A stretch of 64,000 nt of DNA, taken from NCBI GenBank assembly GCA_936440205.1, contig OW387133.1, forward strand, positions 47,642,374-47,706,373. Direction: 5' to 3'. Source of the stretch: Lepidonotus clava (taxonomy: Eukaryota > Annelida > Polychaeta > Phyllodocida > Polynoidae). Shown here piece after piece: positions 1 through 9,707 of the stretch (the stretch's first letter is position 1; every line of letters starts with the position of its first letter). The position numbers and the translations under genes are program-made. The notes beneath the pieces are model-generated. The model saw only the letters and a program-made list of their open reading frames with translations, was not told the origin of the DNA and ran no database searches.

Positions 1-66
1 TGTTGCCAAGTCAATGACGCATTTGTCCATGCAAGGGTCCAAAGATCAAATCCCACCAGAGCCAAG
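1..66 (+). CDS. possible partial internal exon at left window edge
   Basis: The first 66 bases are open in frames 1 and 2 and end in a good splice donor (AAG followed by GTATGT at 67-72). Frame 2 reads with a plausible composition ending DQIPPEP. No function can be assigned from about 22 residues, the exon start is outside the window, and the call rests on the donor alone. It could equally be non-coding sequence with a chance donor. Confidence 0.22.
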
Positions 67-798
67 GTATGTAGTTTTGTCTTATCTGAGTTGTCAAACA
101 ACATGTATTTTATGTTGCAGATGTCTAATTTAGCATGCGTAAATAGTATTTAATGAACAGTTTATGACATATTAATCATACTTCAAAATACTTGTGACAA
201 GTAACCAGACATGAAAATGACTTGATCAAGGGCCTGTTTTACACATATTGAAACAGGGCCTCAGTATTCCAGTTGACAAGGTCTCTGACTTTAAGTGCAG
301 TTCCCAAGGGGATCATACCTCTGAAAAGACACCTTTTTGGAAATCATGAATTAAATGTTTGTTTTTGTCAATTTCATTCAAATATTCAACCTGGGGGATT
401 TATTTGGATAAGGTTCTCTGAATGACCAGCTGCCCTGGTCTACGGGTGTAGGTGACTTACAGAAACTTCCAGGTACAATCATAGATCTAGAGTGACCAGC
501 CTGGAGCAGTATTATTGGAAAAACAGTAAAGCTAAAAGCCTAACTTATAGCAAGTAGTTCTAAACTCATAGAAAGACTTCTAAGATAAAGGGTGATAGAC
601 CACATACATACTTAAGCTGGACACAAATAATGATCGCACCTGACTGTAAAAGATCGTCAGGGATTATGTACAAACTGATCAGAGCATCACAGATTATTGA
701 GGAGTATTGGGAAGATATCAAAATCATCAGATATTTGATCCCATTTGCTGGGGACTTGTTGGAAGCTCAACATACATGAGGGCGTATGCTGGTGACGT
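67..798. other. intronic or intergenic, nothing recognised
   Basis: AT-rich sequence with no coding frame, RNA gene or repeat that I can support. If the exon at 1-66 is real, this would be the start of its downstream intron. Confidence 0.4.
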
Positions 799-1290
799 GA
801 TCAATAAACCTATCCCACGTTGGATATATCCTAGAGTTGGACAAAGGTTGGACAAAATTACTGTATCAGCCATCCTTTTCTTCTAGATTTGGGATTACTG
901 AAATAAGCAAGAATTATGTTGTTCTATATCCCCAAGTACTTATCAAACAATTTGATTTCTTAAATTTTACCGATTGACAGGTTTGCAGGTTTGCCAGCCA
1001 ATCAAAATGCTGTATTTTATGGCAAAATAGGGTTGGACATTATAGGTTGGGCTGTCAGGCATGATGTCAGGCTCCTATGGGAAAAATGCCAACATATAAT
1101 GCTACATTCTAAAGATTTTAGAAGAGATTTGTCAACCAATTCAACATAGTTCATTTTACTTTTACACTACTATCTTTGGGGAGTAAATCAGGAAGAAAGT
1201 GATACGTAATTTCATGGTAAAATGTGATGTTGACGTAAACTGGGATGGGCTTATTCTATTTCTTGTAAGCCAGTGGGCATTAGGATGTCA
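799..1290 (+). repeat. ~490 bp interspersed repeat, copy A
   Basis: This block is readily alignable to 14803-15284. Shared landmarks in the same order are a CCTATCCCA-like start, GGTTGGACAAAATTACTGTAT, GGTTTGCCAGCCAATCAAAA, GGTTGGACATTATAGG, ATTTCATGGTAAA and GGGATGGGCTTATT. Identity looks to be around three quarters. No terminal repeat, coding region or poly(A) tail is visible, so the class (non-autonomous DNA element, Helitron-linked or satellite-derived) is open. Confidence 0.75.
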
Positions 1291-1855
1291 TAATGTCACT
1301 AATAATGGTGTATATTATGGATTTTATTGCTAGCCACCCTCCGTCACGTGTGCACAGGTGTTGGTTAGACCTTATTATAAAAACAACATTGTGGGAAGCC
1401 AAAGGTAGGCCATGTGCAAATCCTTCAGAAAACCATCAAAAACTACCTCTTGAACACTTGCTTGAGTGTCATTAATCATTTCTTTTTAGATTTCTTATTT
1501 AGATAGATATAAATAAACATGTAGGTAATAGATATGTGCAGATGTCAATTATTCTTATTTTACAACTAGATAAACTGATAAACTGTGTAGATAGTACTTA
1601 TGAATTACAGCACCTAGAAAATTATGTATTGGTTAGTGCTGCCCCCTAAAGTGGCATTAACTAACTAACTTTGTTCATTGGTAACTAGGCTCCAACACGA
1701 TTGTCAGTTGGCTGCTGCTACAGTTACTACCTAAACATACAGCTCCCATCCAGTTTGGTTTTCCATGTTCTGTTCATTTTTCTTTAATGAAAAATCTTTA
1801 AGAAAAAGGTCAGACTACTTCGCCCACTTCAGCAACAAACTTGGAACTTGATTTC
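1291..1855. other. intergenic, nothing recognised
   Basis: AT-rich sequence without convincing coding frames or repeats. The downstream end of the minus-strand transcript ending near 1840 falls here. Confidence 0.4.
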
Positions 1856-1934
1856 TTTATTCAATAAAGTAAAACCAAAGAGTTCACATAATATATAAAT
1901 ATATATTATGTTGAGTAGCATCCGTACAGACAAA

Positions 1935-2112
1935 CTATTTCATAACTACAGAGCTCACTACCCTTCCCTTCTTTGTTAGTTTCAATGTCACCATAAACTG
2001 ACCAGTATCTCTAATCTTTGGTATTATTCTTTGCGCTTGTCTAATTGACCGCCAGGATATTGTGATGAATTGCAAACCACTTCGTGATTGTAGGCACAAA
2101 TATAAGGAGCCT
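1935..2112 (-). CDS. candidate terminal exon with poly(A) signal
   Basis: On the minus strand a pyrimidine-rich tract and acceptor (CAACTTACAG) precede a 178-base exon that stays open for 58 residues, ending RDTGQFMVTLKLTKKG...VVMK. A minus-strand AATAAA (1856-1861) lies about 75 bases past the stop, as expected for a short 3' UTR. The exon enters in phase 1, the phase left by exon 3 of the phosphatase-like gene at 3122-6529, so it could be an alternative last exon of that gene; it could also end a separate gene whose other exons I cannot see. It has a basic C-terminus and no recognised domain. If used as an alternative it would replace the helix after the Cys-Arg loop and the hydrophobic anchor. 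Confidence 0.35.
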
Positions 2113-3121
2113 GTAAGTTGATAGAAATTGTTGGTAAAAGATGTGGAGTAAATCCCCACAGTCAAATTGTTAAAAGATATGATTAATTAGCCTGTAGAAA
2201 CAAAATGTGTGTAGCGGCATGAGAAATGACATGTTGGTACTAAATTAAGTGATGAAAGCACAAAATTAAAGGAAGCATGTAATCGAAAGTAACCCCTGTA
2301 AGGGTCAACAAGATCATGTGATTGTGACTGACCAATAGGAAGCCATTTGAGACCATATAAAGCATGGAGTAGAACGAATTAAACAGTCCCTTTTAGGTAC
2401 TCACTGTGGTCAAATCGCTTTCTTCATGGCAAGAACCATCTCCAGACCTAGACAATTAGGGCCCATGGGATATGAGGCACAAGCAACAGAATTAGGACCA
2501 AGTTAGGGTTAAATAGGATGCTGGAAATAGGCAAAGTAAGGCACAAAAATGGGAGCGCAGGGGCACCTGTCATGCTTTTATTGTCTTAAAAGGTGTTGTT
2601 TCTATATAAAAATATATATACACGAATACAAAGCACACACAAAATTAAAATTTATGGGACACGCCTAGTCTTAGTGCTTTGCTAATTTTATTGAAGAACA
2701 GATTAGGAAGCACAACCCTTAATTAGTTAGGTACAGTGTAGGTCACACGTCTCGTTCATATCTATATCAATCTATGTGTTGTATTCATTAAGGGCAGAGC
2801 ATAGGGTTTATCAATAGTTAAGATCCACATGGCATAAATTGAAAGAGTTAACCTTTTCACTGCTGCATGTTCTATAGGAATTTTGCTCTACATTCAAGAG
2901 ACCTAAGTTGGCCTATGAATACTTTTGTGGTCAGAGTACTCTCTTTGAAACTTACAACAAAATTAATGTGAAAGTTCCTTAAATCCTCAGCATGTTATCC
3001 ATGTAATTATATCACACTGCCAGGAATACTGCATGATGTGAATCTGGCCAAAGGGATTTCCTTCATTCTATTTTCAGCATATTTGAAGCCGTCTATGTGG
3101 CATCGAGCGGTCGTAGGGTTC
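2113..3121 (-). other. 3' UTR and spacer of the phosphatase-like gene
   Basis: Downstream of the stop at 3122 the minus strand has AATAAA signals at 2687-2692 and 2577-2582. A 3' UTR of roughly 430-540 bases is therefore likely. No further coding exon is evident apart from the candidate at 1935-2112. Confidence 0.4.
2332..2505 (+). promoter_or_regulatory. CCAAT-TATA promoter-like block with a short ORF
   Basis: A CCAAT box (2332-2336) is followed about 20 bases later by a TATA-like element (ATATAAAG, 2355-2362). About 65 bases further on, an ATG at 2426 opens a 26-codon ORF starting MARTISRPRQ. The spacing resembles a compact core promoter. The peptide is too short to judge and only its first four residues recall histone H3, so I do not call it a histone. 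Confidence 0.25.
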
Positions 3122-6100
3122 TTAAAGTCGCCACAGATAATGAACGAAAAAGGCAGAAAGGGACAGGGTTATCAGGAACATTCCCTTAACTCGCGTCGCT
3201 GCTCCAGAGGTTTCTCCACACTGTTCTTCACGGTTGTCTAGCACATCCTTCATGAGCTGAACAACGTCAGTTTCCTTGTCAGCCTCGAACTGAAAGCCGT
3301 GTATGTAGGCCCGCTCCAGCATCTCTGAACTGTTGCGTCCGTTTAGGCAGCCATGTACGAGCATGGCCAGCACAACTGTATGATAGAATGGGGATTCAGG
3401 ACAACTCTTTATAGGTTATTATCGCCATTAAGAATGAAGGGAAAACATCTTAACTTACACCGTTACATAAACTTAAACAACATACAAATGGTCATTTACA
3501 CGTCAAACTTATGATATATTACAGTGCTCAAAACTTAATAATTATTCAATATCAATTCTTCGAAATGTAATATCAGAGACGAGATAAAAGGTACAGGAAC
3601 GTTAAATTTACATAACGTGGTTCGGTAGTTCTTGGATCTCGTAGTCCGTCGTTCACGTATGTCTAGTAGATGATAACATACTTTGAATAAAAACACATCC
3701 ATTCTATATTAGTGTACGATAATGCCAACGCTAACTATAGCAACGTAAAACTGCTCGTGACCAACATACGCATTTTCCAGAATAATGTTTTACAAACCGC
3801 ACATTATTATCAGCGATCGATTAGTTTATAAGCCGGATAACATTAATTTGCCCTACCTGAGCGGTAGCTCGTCCGACACTGCATGAGTAGAATGGAGCCT
3901 TCCTTCCTGGCCAGCCTCATGGCGCTGTCTCTGTAGGCCTTCCACATGCGGAGCGTGTACTTGTAGACACCCCCTGAAACACGTGCAACATGATGCTCTG
4001 TCAAAGCCCAGCACTTTAGGAATTATTAGTTATGTTTTTATTTTATACGTGAATAGACCTGTATAGCATTCAGCTTTAATTGTTTCTACATTCAATGCTT
4101 GCAGTATACTTTTTCATAACTGCTGTTTCTCTCACGTATGTCCAAAGTTAGGCAATGCATTATTTTTGGTTTTACATTGTATTTGGTTTATTATGAACTA
4201 GATTAGTAATTGGTGATAAATAAGGAAATTGCAATATGAAAGAGCTATTCAAAACATATGCTTCTATTTTCAAGGAGACATGATTTACAAGCAAGTCATG
4301 GATGATTGAGCTGAGATAGTTTTGGAACAAAACCAAGACACTGGTCGCTCTAATTTTCATGAGGTGACAAATAGCGACTTCTTCCCTACCCATCTTGATA
4401 TGGAACGGCAGGAAATGCATCCATTTCCAGAGTTCAAATGAACATTGAAATAGAACGGAACACTTATTGCTAGTCATAGCTTGGAATGAAATCTAGTCTT
4501 TCTGCAGGGGGGTTTAAAGGTGCATTTTTAAATGTTTTTAATGTTATCAAGTCTCTGACTGATTTAATTTGTATAAATACAATATCATCTAATCATCTAG
4601 GATTAATTAGAATAATTTATATCCACAACAAATCCGTTGTATAAGTGTTACAACCGCTAAAATACAGGTCGGTCGGTTATTAAAGGTAATTATCTAATCG
4701 TGCCATTATATCTGTCTGTAAATTGTCACCAATTGCTGGGGGAGGGGAAATTCGGGGCTACAGTTGCTCCTAAAATCAAACCTACTTTAGAGTGTGCGCA
4801 GTATCTCACAGTCGCCCAACACATACCCATCTATTCCAATTTCCTTGTAACAATATCATTAGTCTGCTTAGTCTACATACTAACCCCTTACCAGGTGCAG
4901 ATTCTTGGAAGTGGGGGGGGGGGTTAGCATAAAGTTTAAGCACTAAAACAGTGTGTATTAGCCCGTATGTATGTGACATTTTCCCCTCTTTTTGTAGTTT
5001 AGGGGTCCAGCAAAGGGGGGGGGGGGAAGCCCCATCCCCCCCCCCATCCCCCCTCACCCCCCATTGGATCTGCCCCTGCTTCCGCTTTCCAAAATCCTAC
5101 ATCCACACCTGTACATGTATCAGTGTATTTCCTCCCAAGTAAGAAAAGATTTTAATGTAAATAACTTTAGCTCACCTATTGGCATATGGTGGTAGTCAAT
5201 GCCCTCTTTTCCGAAAGCCTCCCTTTCAATGGTCTCGTTATAGCCAACGTCATCCCCGAACTGAATGGTATTGATGGACTGGTAATTAACCTGGGATGTT
5301 GGTGATATGTACGAGTTGGACAAGTTGGCATCTATCCTGTTCTTCTCTAGATTTTCTTTGATTTGCCTCACAGGGTAGCCGCTCTGGTTGTACGTGCCTG
5401 TAGCGTCTTTAATATTAAGAAGGATGCTCTCCTCCTGGGAGGGTTTCCCAGCCGTTTCAACCCCTTTCCTGACGTTGATGAAAACGTTAAAGCCGGTCTT
5501 TTTAAAGATCGGCAGATGGTTGGACTGGACCTGACCACAGAAGTAGATGTTTCCGAACATGGGTTTGACTTGCCTGTAGGAGATCAGGGAAATAAATATA
5601 AAGAAAACCTGTAGCATATGACATGAGCACTGTAGACTATATAAAACTGTTTTCCTAATAAACAGATACCATGACAATTTGAAAAGCCCTTTCTTCTCTT
5701 TTTTGAGGAGTTGCCTTGACTTGTTTTCCCCTGAAAACAATAATTGGAATTTATTGTAGAGTTTCGGTTTGAAAAATATCTCGAGAAACATTTATTTAGT
5801 TCATTAGGAGGGTTATACATTGCTATTAGTTTTGTTTACATTATTCTGAAATTGATTTTCAATGTCTATTTCGACTTACCATCCGTCTGGTGCCGTGTAC
5901 CACTCTGGTTTAACAAGCTCTGGAGTTGGTAAATCCTCAGGTAATTTGGATACATTGGCAATCTTCATTACAAGGTCTGTCAGGGCTCCAACTTTTGTGT
6001 AGGGATAACCGAGCACACTGGCTATTTTGAAGAAGGATCTAACATCAATCCTTGGTTCTGCAGTTGAATTGTCTTTTGAAATCTTGAGATAATGCAACAA

Positions 6101-6529
6101 TCCTATGAAAGCTGAGGCATAACCAGTGTTATCATACAAAATGAGTGGCGTAGGCAATGATTCGAAGGTTTGAGAGAAATTCATCAGGGTTGATTCGGTT
6201 GCCCAATCATAGTCCTTCTGGTCTGAGGTGAGAATAGTTTCGAACTTTAGCCCAATGTCGCTGCTCAGTGTTGCTGCTTCATCAGTGGTTGGTAGAGGGT
6301 CCACCTCACCTGGTCCTATGTGGTCCCTTCTTGTGATATTGAATAATGAGATAATTGACTTGTACCCAGACTCTTTTGCATACTTGATCTGATTCTCCGT
6401 CAACCTGCCCGTCACATGAAGCTCATCAGTAATCTGCTTGGCCCACCATGTTTTCCGTGATGGAAAACGAATTGAATCAACAGTCACCATCAAGCACAGA
6501 ATGGTAAGTAGTCCCACGCTTAAATTCAT
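3122..6529 (-). CDS. secreted tandem BLH/DUF442 phosphatase-like protein
   Basis: Four exons: 5880-6529, 5176-5573, 3857-3973 and 3122-3375. All junctions are GT-AG and the exons sum to 1419 bases (472 codons plus stop). Residues 1-19 form a signal peptide (MNLSVGLLTILCLMVTVDS). Domain 1 (about 35-150) begins HVTGRLTENQ...GYKSIISL, the start pattern of the BLH/DUF442 phosphatase-like fold; at its expected catalytic loop it reads LYDNTGYASA, so the Cys and Arg are gone. Domain 2 starts near 224 (GNIYFCGQ) with GFNVFINVRKG, and exon 3 supplies QCRTSYRS, keeping Cys382 and Arg387 in the family's C-x4-R spacing but lacking the usual Gly. The last ~20 residues are hydrophobic after a small-residue stretch, suggesting a GPI signal or C-terminal membrane anchor. 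Inference: a cell-surface protein with one pseudo- and one possibly active domain; the substrate is unknown. A 5' UTR intron is likely, with an acceptor TTGCAG just upstream of the ATG. Confidence 0.82.
4911..5072. repeat. poly-G/poly-C low-complexity tract in intron
   Basis: Inside the intron between exons 2 and 3 of the phosphatase-like gene lie a run of about 12 G (from 4911), a second G run near 5015-5028, and then three long C runs up to 5072. The last G run and the C runs can pair as a hairpin, and either strand could form a quadruplex or i-motif. The phrase ending the tract (TGGATCTGCCCCTGC) recurs in similar form at 18240-18256, hinting at a shared repeat end. Confidence 0.7.
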
Positions 6530-7440
6530 AGTGAATTAAGTGCTGCAAACCTGCAATACATCAACGAAAACAGATCACCAGAAAGATATGTGGCACTTCC
6601 AATATAGAGAATTTCTTACAATGACTTTTTTCTAGGACAATTGTAGCATCTACGTACATGTTTAAGCCAGGTCATTTTGTTCTAAAAGTTCTAACCTATA
6701 CCTTAATTTTCAAGTAGCTTTTAGAATGAAAGTTGATTACTCACAATTACATTAATTATGTCCAGATTTGTTAAAAGTTAATGTCCATCCAGACCTTTGC
6801 ACATGTTCTGACGCGATGTCGACGTTACCGTAAAGACCGTGAATCAAATCTTTGGGATTAACAGCTGTGATAGAAATTGCCCTGACCCCTTGTTCAGTTA
6901 GACAGAGGAGATGGGCCGTTTGTAGATTAGTAGAAATTGCTTCTTTATTGTGATATGACCTCAGGAATGTGCATGGGTAGTTCCAACATAGACCTACAGT
7001 GTCTGGAATGAGTAGATCCCCTAAGACGCGGCATGCGCAAATATATACATGTATGTGCATGATAGCAGGGAAAGATCTGTGATTTTCCCCAAATCAAAAC
7101 ACGCTATTGACGTTTCAAATAAGGGTAAGTTGCATTTTGGTGGAATGTTTTGAGGATGACAGTTCGATTCTACACGAACAGTCTACATAAACAATCCTTT
7201 CCCCTCGGAGGGTCATAATATTGGCTTTACGTGATTACAAGTTGTTAGAGCATAGGCCCTGTAATGAAAAGGAAAACTCACTACAGAAAAGCCAGAAGTA
7301 GTTATCCAGGAATAAAACTACGAAGGCAACAAACTAATATTATATCACTGATAATGAAAACTTTCGATGCCCGCCTAAAATAATGCTCACCTTAAAATGC
7401 GACGTATAAATATGCTCCAGCAGTCGATGTAATCAAGCTT
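6530..7440 (-). other. 5' region of the phosphatase-like gene
   Basis: A minus-strand acceptor (TGTATTGCAG) about 20 bases upstream of the ATG implies that the 5' UTR is spliced. A possible upstream UTR exon ends at 7391 (AAG before GTGAGC at 7390-7385). A promoter cannot be fixed from sequence alone. Confidence 0.3.
6795..6993 (-). CDS. orphan exon candidate with weak dynein-heavy-chain likeness
   Basis: A minus-strand exon-like block is bounded by an acceptor (CACTGTAG) and a weak donor (AAAG before GTCTGG) and is open for about 66 residues. It contains VNPKDLIHGLYGNVD, which recalls the NPKxxxxxxLYGxxD motif of dynein heavy chain AAA2, though one residue shorter and without the following W-x-DG. 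No neighbouring dynein exons are evident, so it may be a stray or decayed exon or a chance match. The reading frame runs on to stops at both sides. Confidence 0.2.
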
Positions 7441-9416
7441 CAGTGAGAACTGATTATATGTTGGACGGCCAGTTGACATGAGTGGGCCATATACAATACT
7501 TCGACCAAGTAGGTTGATAGTGGCCAGACGTTGAATTCACAATCGTTTTTCTCTTTGGAGTTTAGCCTCTCGTCGATACGTTAGGGTTCTGATAAGGCTG
7601 GTTTTAGTGATTGTGTAACGAACTAATAGGTCAGAATTATCTGAGGAAAGTGGTACCATCTAGTGAAATGTCTAGTCACTGTTATACTGTTGTTCAATGC
7701 AACAACATGCATAAACACGTCCATGAAAGCTATTTAAATTCTGTTTGTATCTATCTCTTATCTATCTATCTCTATTATCACGATGAATGCCGTGATTATA
7801 AGATAAAGATCAGGCAGGAACTTTGGCCATTTCCATGCTATCGACCTATTCCCAAGTGCTGAAAAAAGAATTAACGATAGATAATGTGTTTCATGATGTG
7901 ATATGCATGTGCCACCAGTTCATACATTCTGATAGAAAGGTTTTTTTTACTGATATCGTAGCTCCTTTTCTTTTTAGTTCAGCCTCTTGCCAGGTCCAGC
8001 CATCTTTCGCAGAACAAAAGAATGGGGACTACGTAGGGAGTTGCTCATTCGGGATTTGGGCTCGGGCACAAGCTAAGGTTGCAGTCCAAGCATGAATGTA
8101 TCAAGCAAATTGCATTCTCAGAGTCATGCCTTGTGCATAAGGGTGGCCATAACCGCATGTTGTCATCAAAAGCAGCTATTGGATTCCAGTGAATTTAAGA
8201 GAGAGGGGGGAAGAGTTGCATTCTACTGACTGTAGGGCACTTTCTACTGTTCTACTCATGTTCCTAGCAGGGAACCTGTCCTTAGGTTGTCACCAAAAAT
8301 AAGATGATCCAGTTCAACAAATCAGCTCCACTTAGAAAGCCTATAAAACATAACATAACATCATGATTGATAATTCATACCTCAGAATTAACAGACCCAG
8401 GGACTAGGCCAAGGGTCTTAGTTGTTCAACGACCTAGAACCCTAACTGAACAAGGGTTTGGGCAGAGGCTTGCATATTAGATCAGATACTTAATACCCCA
8501 ATCACAAAAATGTGAACCAGTCAGTGCAGCAAGCTAACCTTTGAGACCCTCTTCTTATCTATTTTTATCACTTTATCTCTAGCAACAAACCACAAAGTCC
8601 CTGAAACCCATGAAACTATCACAACTCGAAAGATCTTGAAGTCCTATCCAATTATTCCCCTGGCCCTACCAACAATATTATGCTTTGCAGTTGGATGACT
8701 AAAGCCAACGATTTCTTCTCAAACTAAAAGCAATGATATCAATTCTATTATCCTTTCGGTGTTGGATCTGTAACATTCTAAAAGTAATCGCCCAGAACCT
8801 GCTCCAGAGACCTACGATTTAGCTGTTTAGAGGGGGAAAACAAGACGTTCATTAAAAAAACAAAAATGTTGAGCTTTCTTTTTCCTAATCGTATACAATC
8901 ACTAACAGTGATCCTGCCAAAATCATTCTGTAGGGACCGGGCTTTAGCGTAGCGCCGCCACGGGGGAAATAACGTAAGCTAAGGTATAGGGTTTAAATCT
9001 GGCAAAAGGTTAACCCCTGCTAATGCGCACAAGGTGGCGCCAGGGGAGACACCTATTTGAGCAGGTAAGTGATCATGACAAACACGTTTCTTTGAGTTTA
9101 TCATAGTTCTTGTTCTTTTTGTTATCAACCTATACATGTTTCTTTAATGTTGAATAACAAAGAATACACAAACTCATAATTACACGTACATAATTTTTTT
9201 TCTTCTATATTTCTAATTAGACGATGAGCTGTACTCATCTTCAAAATCACCTCATATAGGATACATCCGAAATATGTGAGACCATATCAATGATATTGAT
9301 AGCATCTGTTAATGGACACAAAATCAAGTGTGCAGTAATATGTTTCCCATAAAGACTATGTGTAAAGATAGATATAGTTCAATTGAATCTATGTAATAGA
9401 CATAGTTTTGAGTAAT
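7441..9416. other. intergenic, nothing recognised
   Basis: I see no supported gene here. A short TCTA-rich run occurs near 7750-7775. Around 8930-9060 there is a more GC-rich patch without a recognisable RNA gene. Confidence 0.4.
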
Positions 9417-9707
9417 GTGAGTCGCATTTCACATTCATTGTGGGAATGCAATTCACATTCACACTCATTTTGAGAATGTGACTTGCATTCACTTTCACTT
9501 CTGTGAGTGCAATTCACATTCACATTCACTTTGTAAAAAGTGACTTGCATTCACTTTCACTTCTGTGAGTGCAATTCACATTCACATTCACTTGGTGAAA
9601 AGTGACTTGCATTCACTTTCACTTCTGTGAGTGCAATTCACATTCACATTCACTTGGTGAAAAGTGACTTGCATTCACTCTTATTTTGGGGAATGCAATT
9701 CCCACTC
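9417..9707 (+). repeat. 62 bp minisatellite, about 4.5 copies
   Basis: Successive TGACTTGCATTCACTTTCAC starts at 9541, 9603 and 9665 give a 62-base period. The inner copies are almost identical and the outer ones (9417-9540 and after 9680) are diverged. Each unit is rich in CATTCA/GTGAATG in both orientations, so it contains imperfect inverted repeats able to fold. The period is not a multiple of three and no long frame crosses the array. Confidence 0.9.

Noticed and set aside
2426-2505. MART start suggesting histone H3
   Set aside because: Only the first four residues agree; the rest is unlike H3 and the frame is 26 codons.
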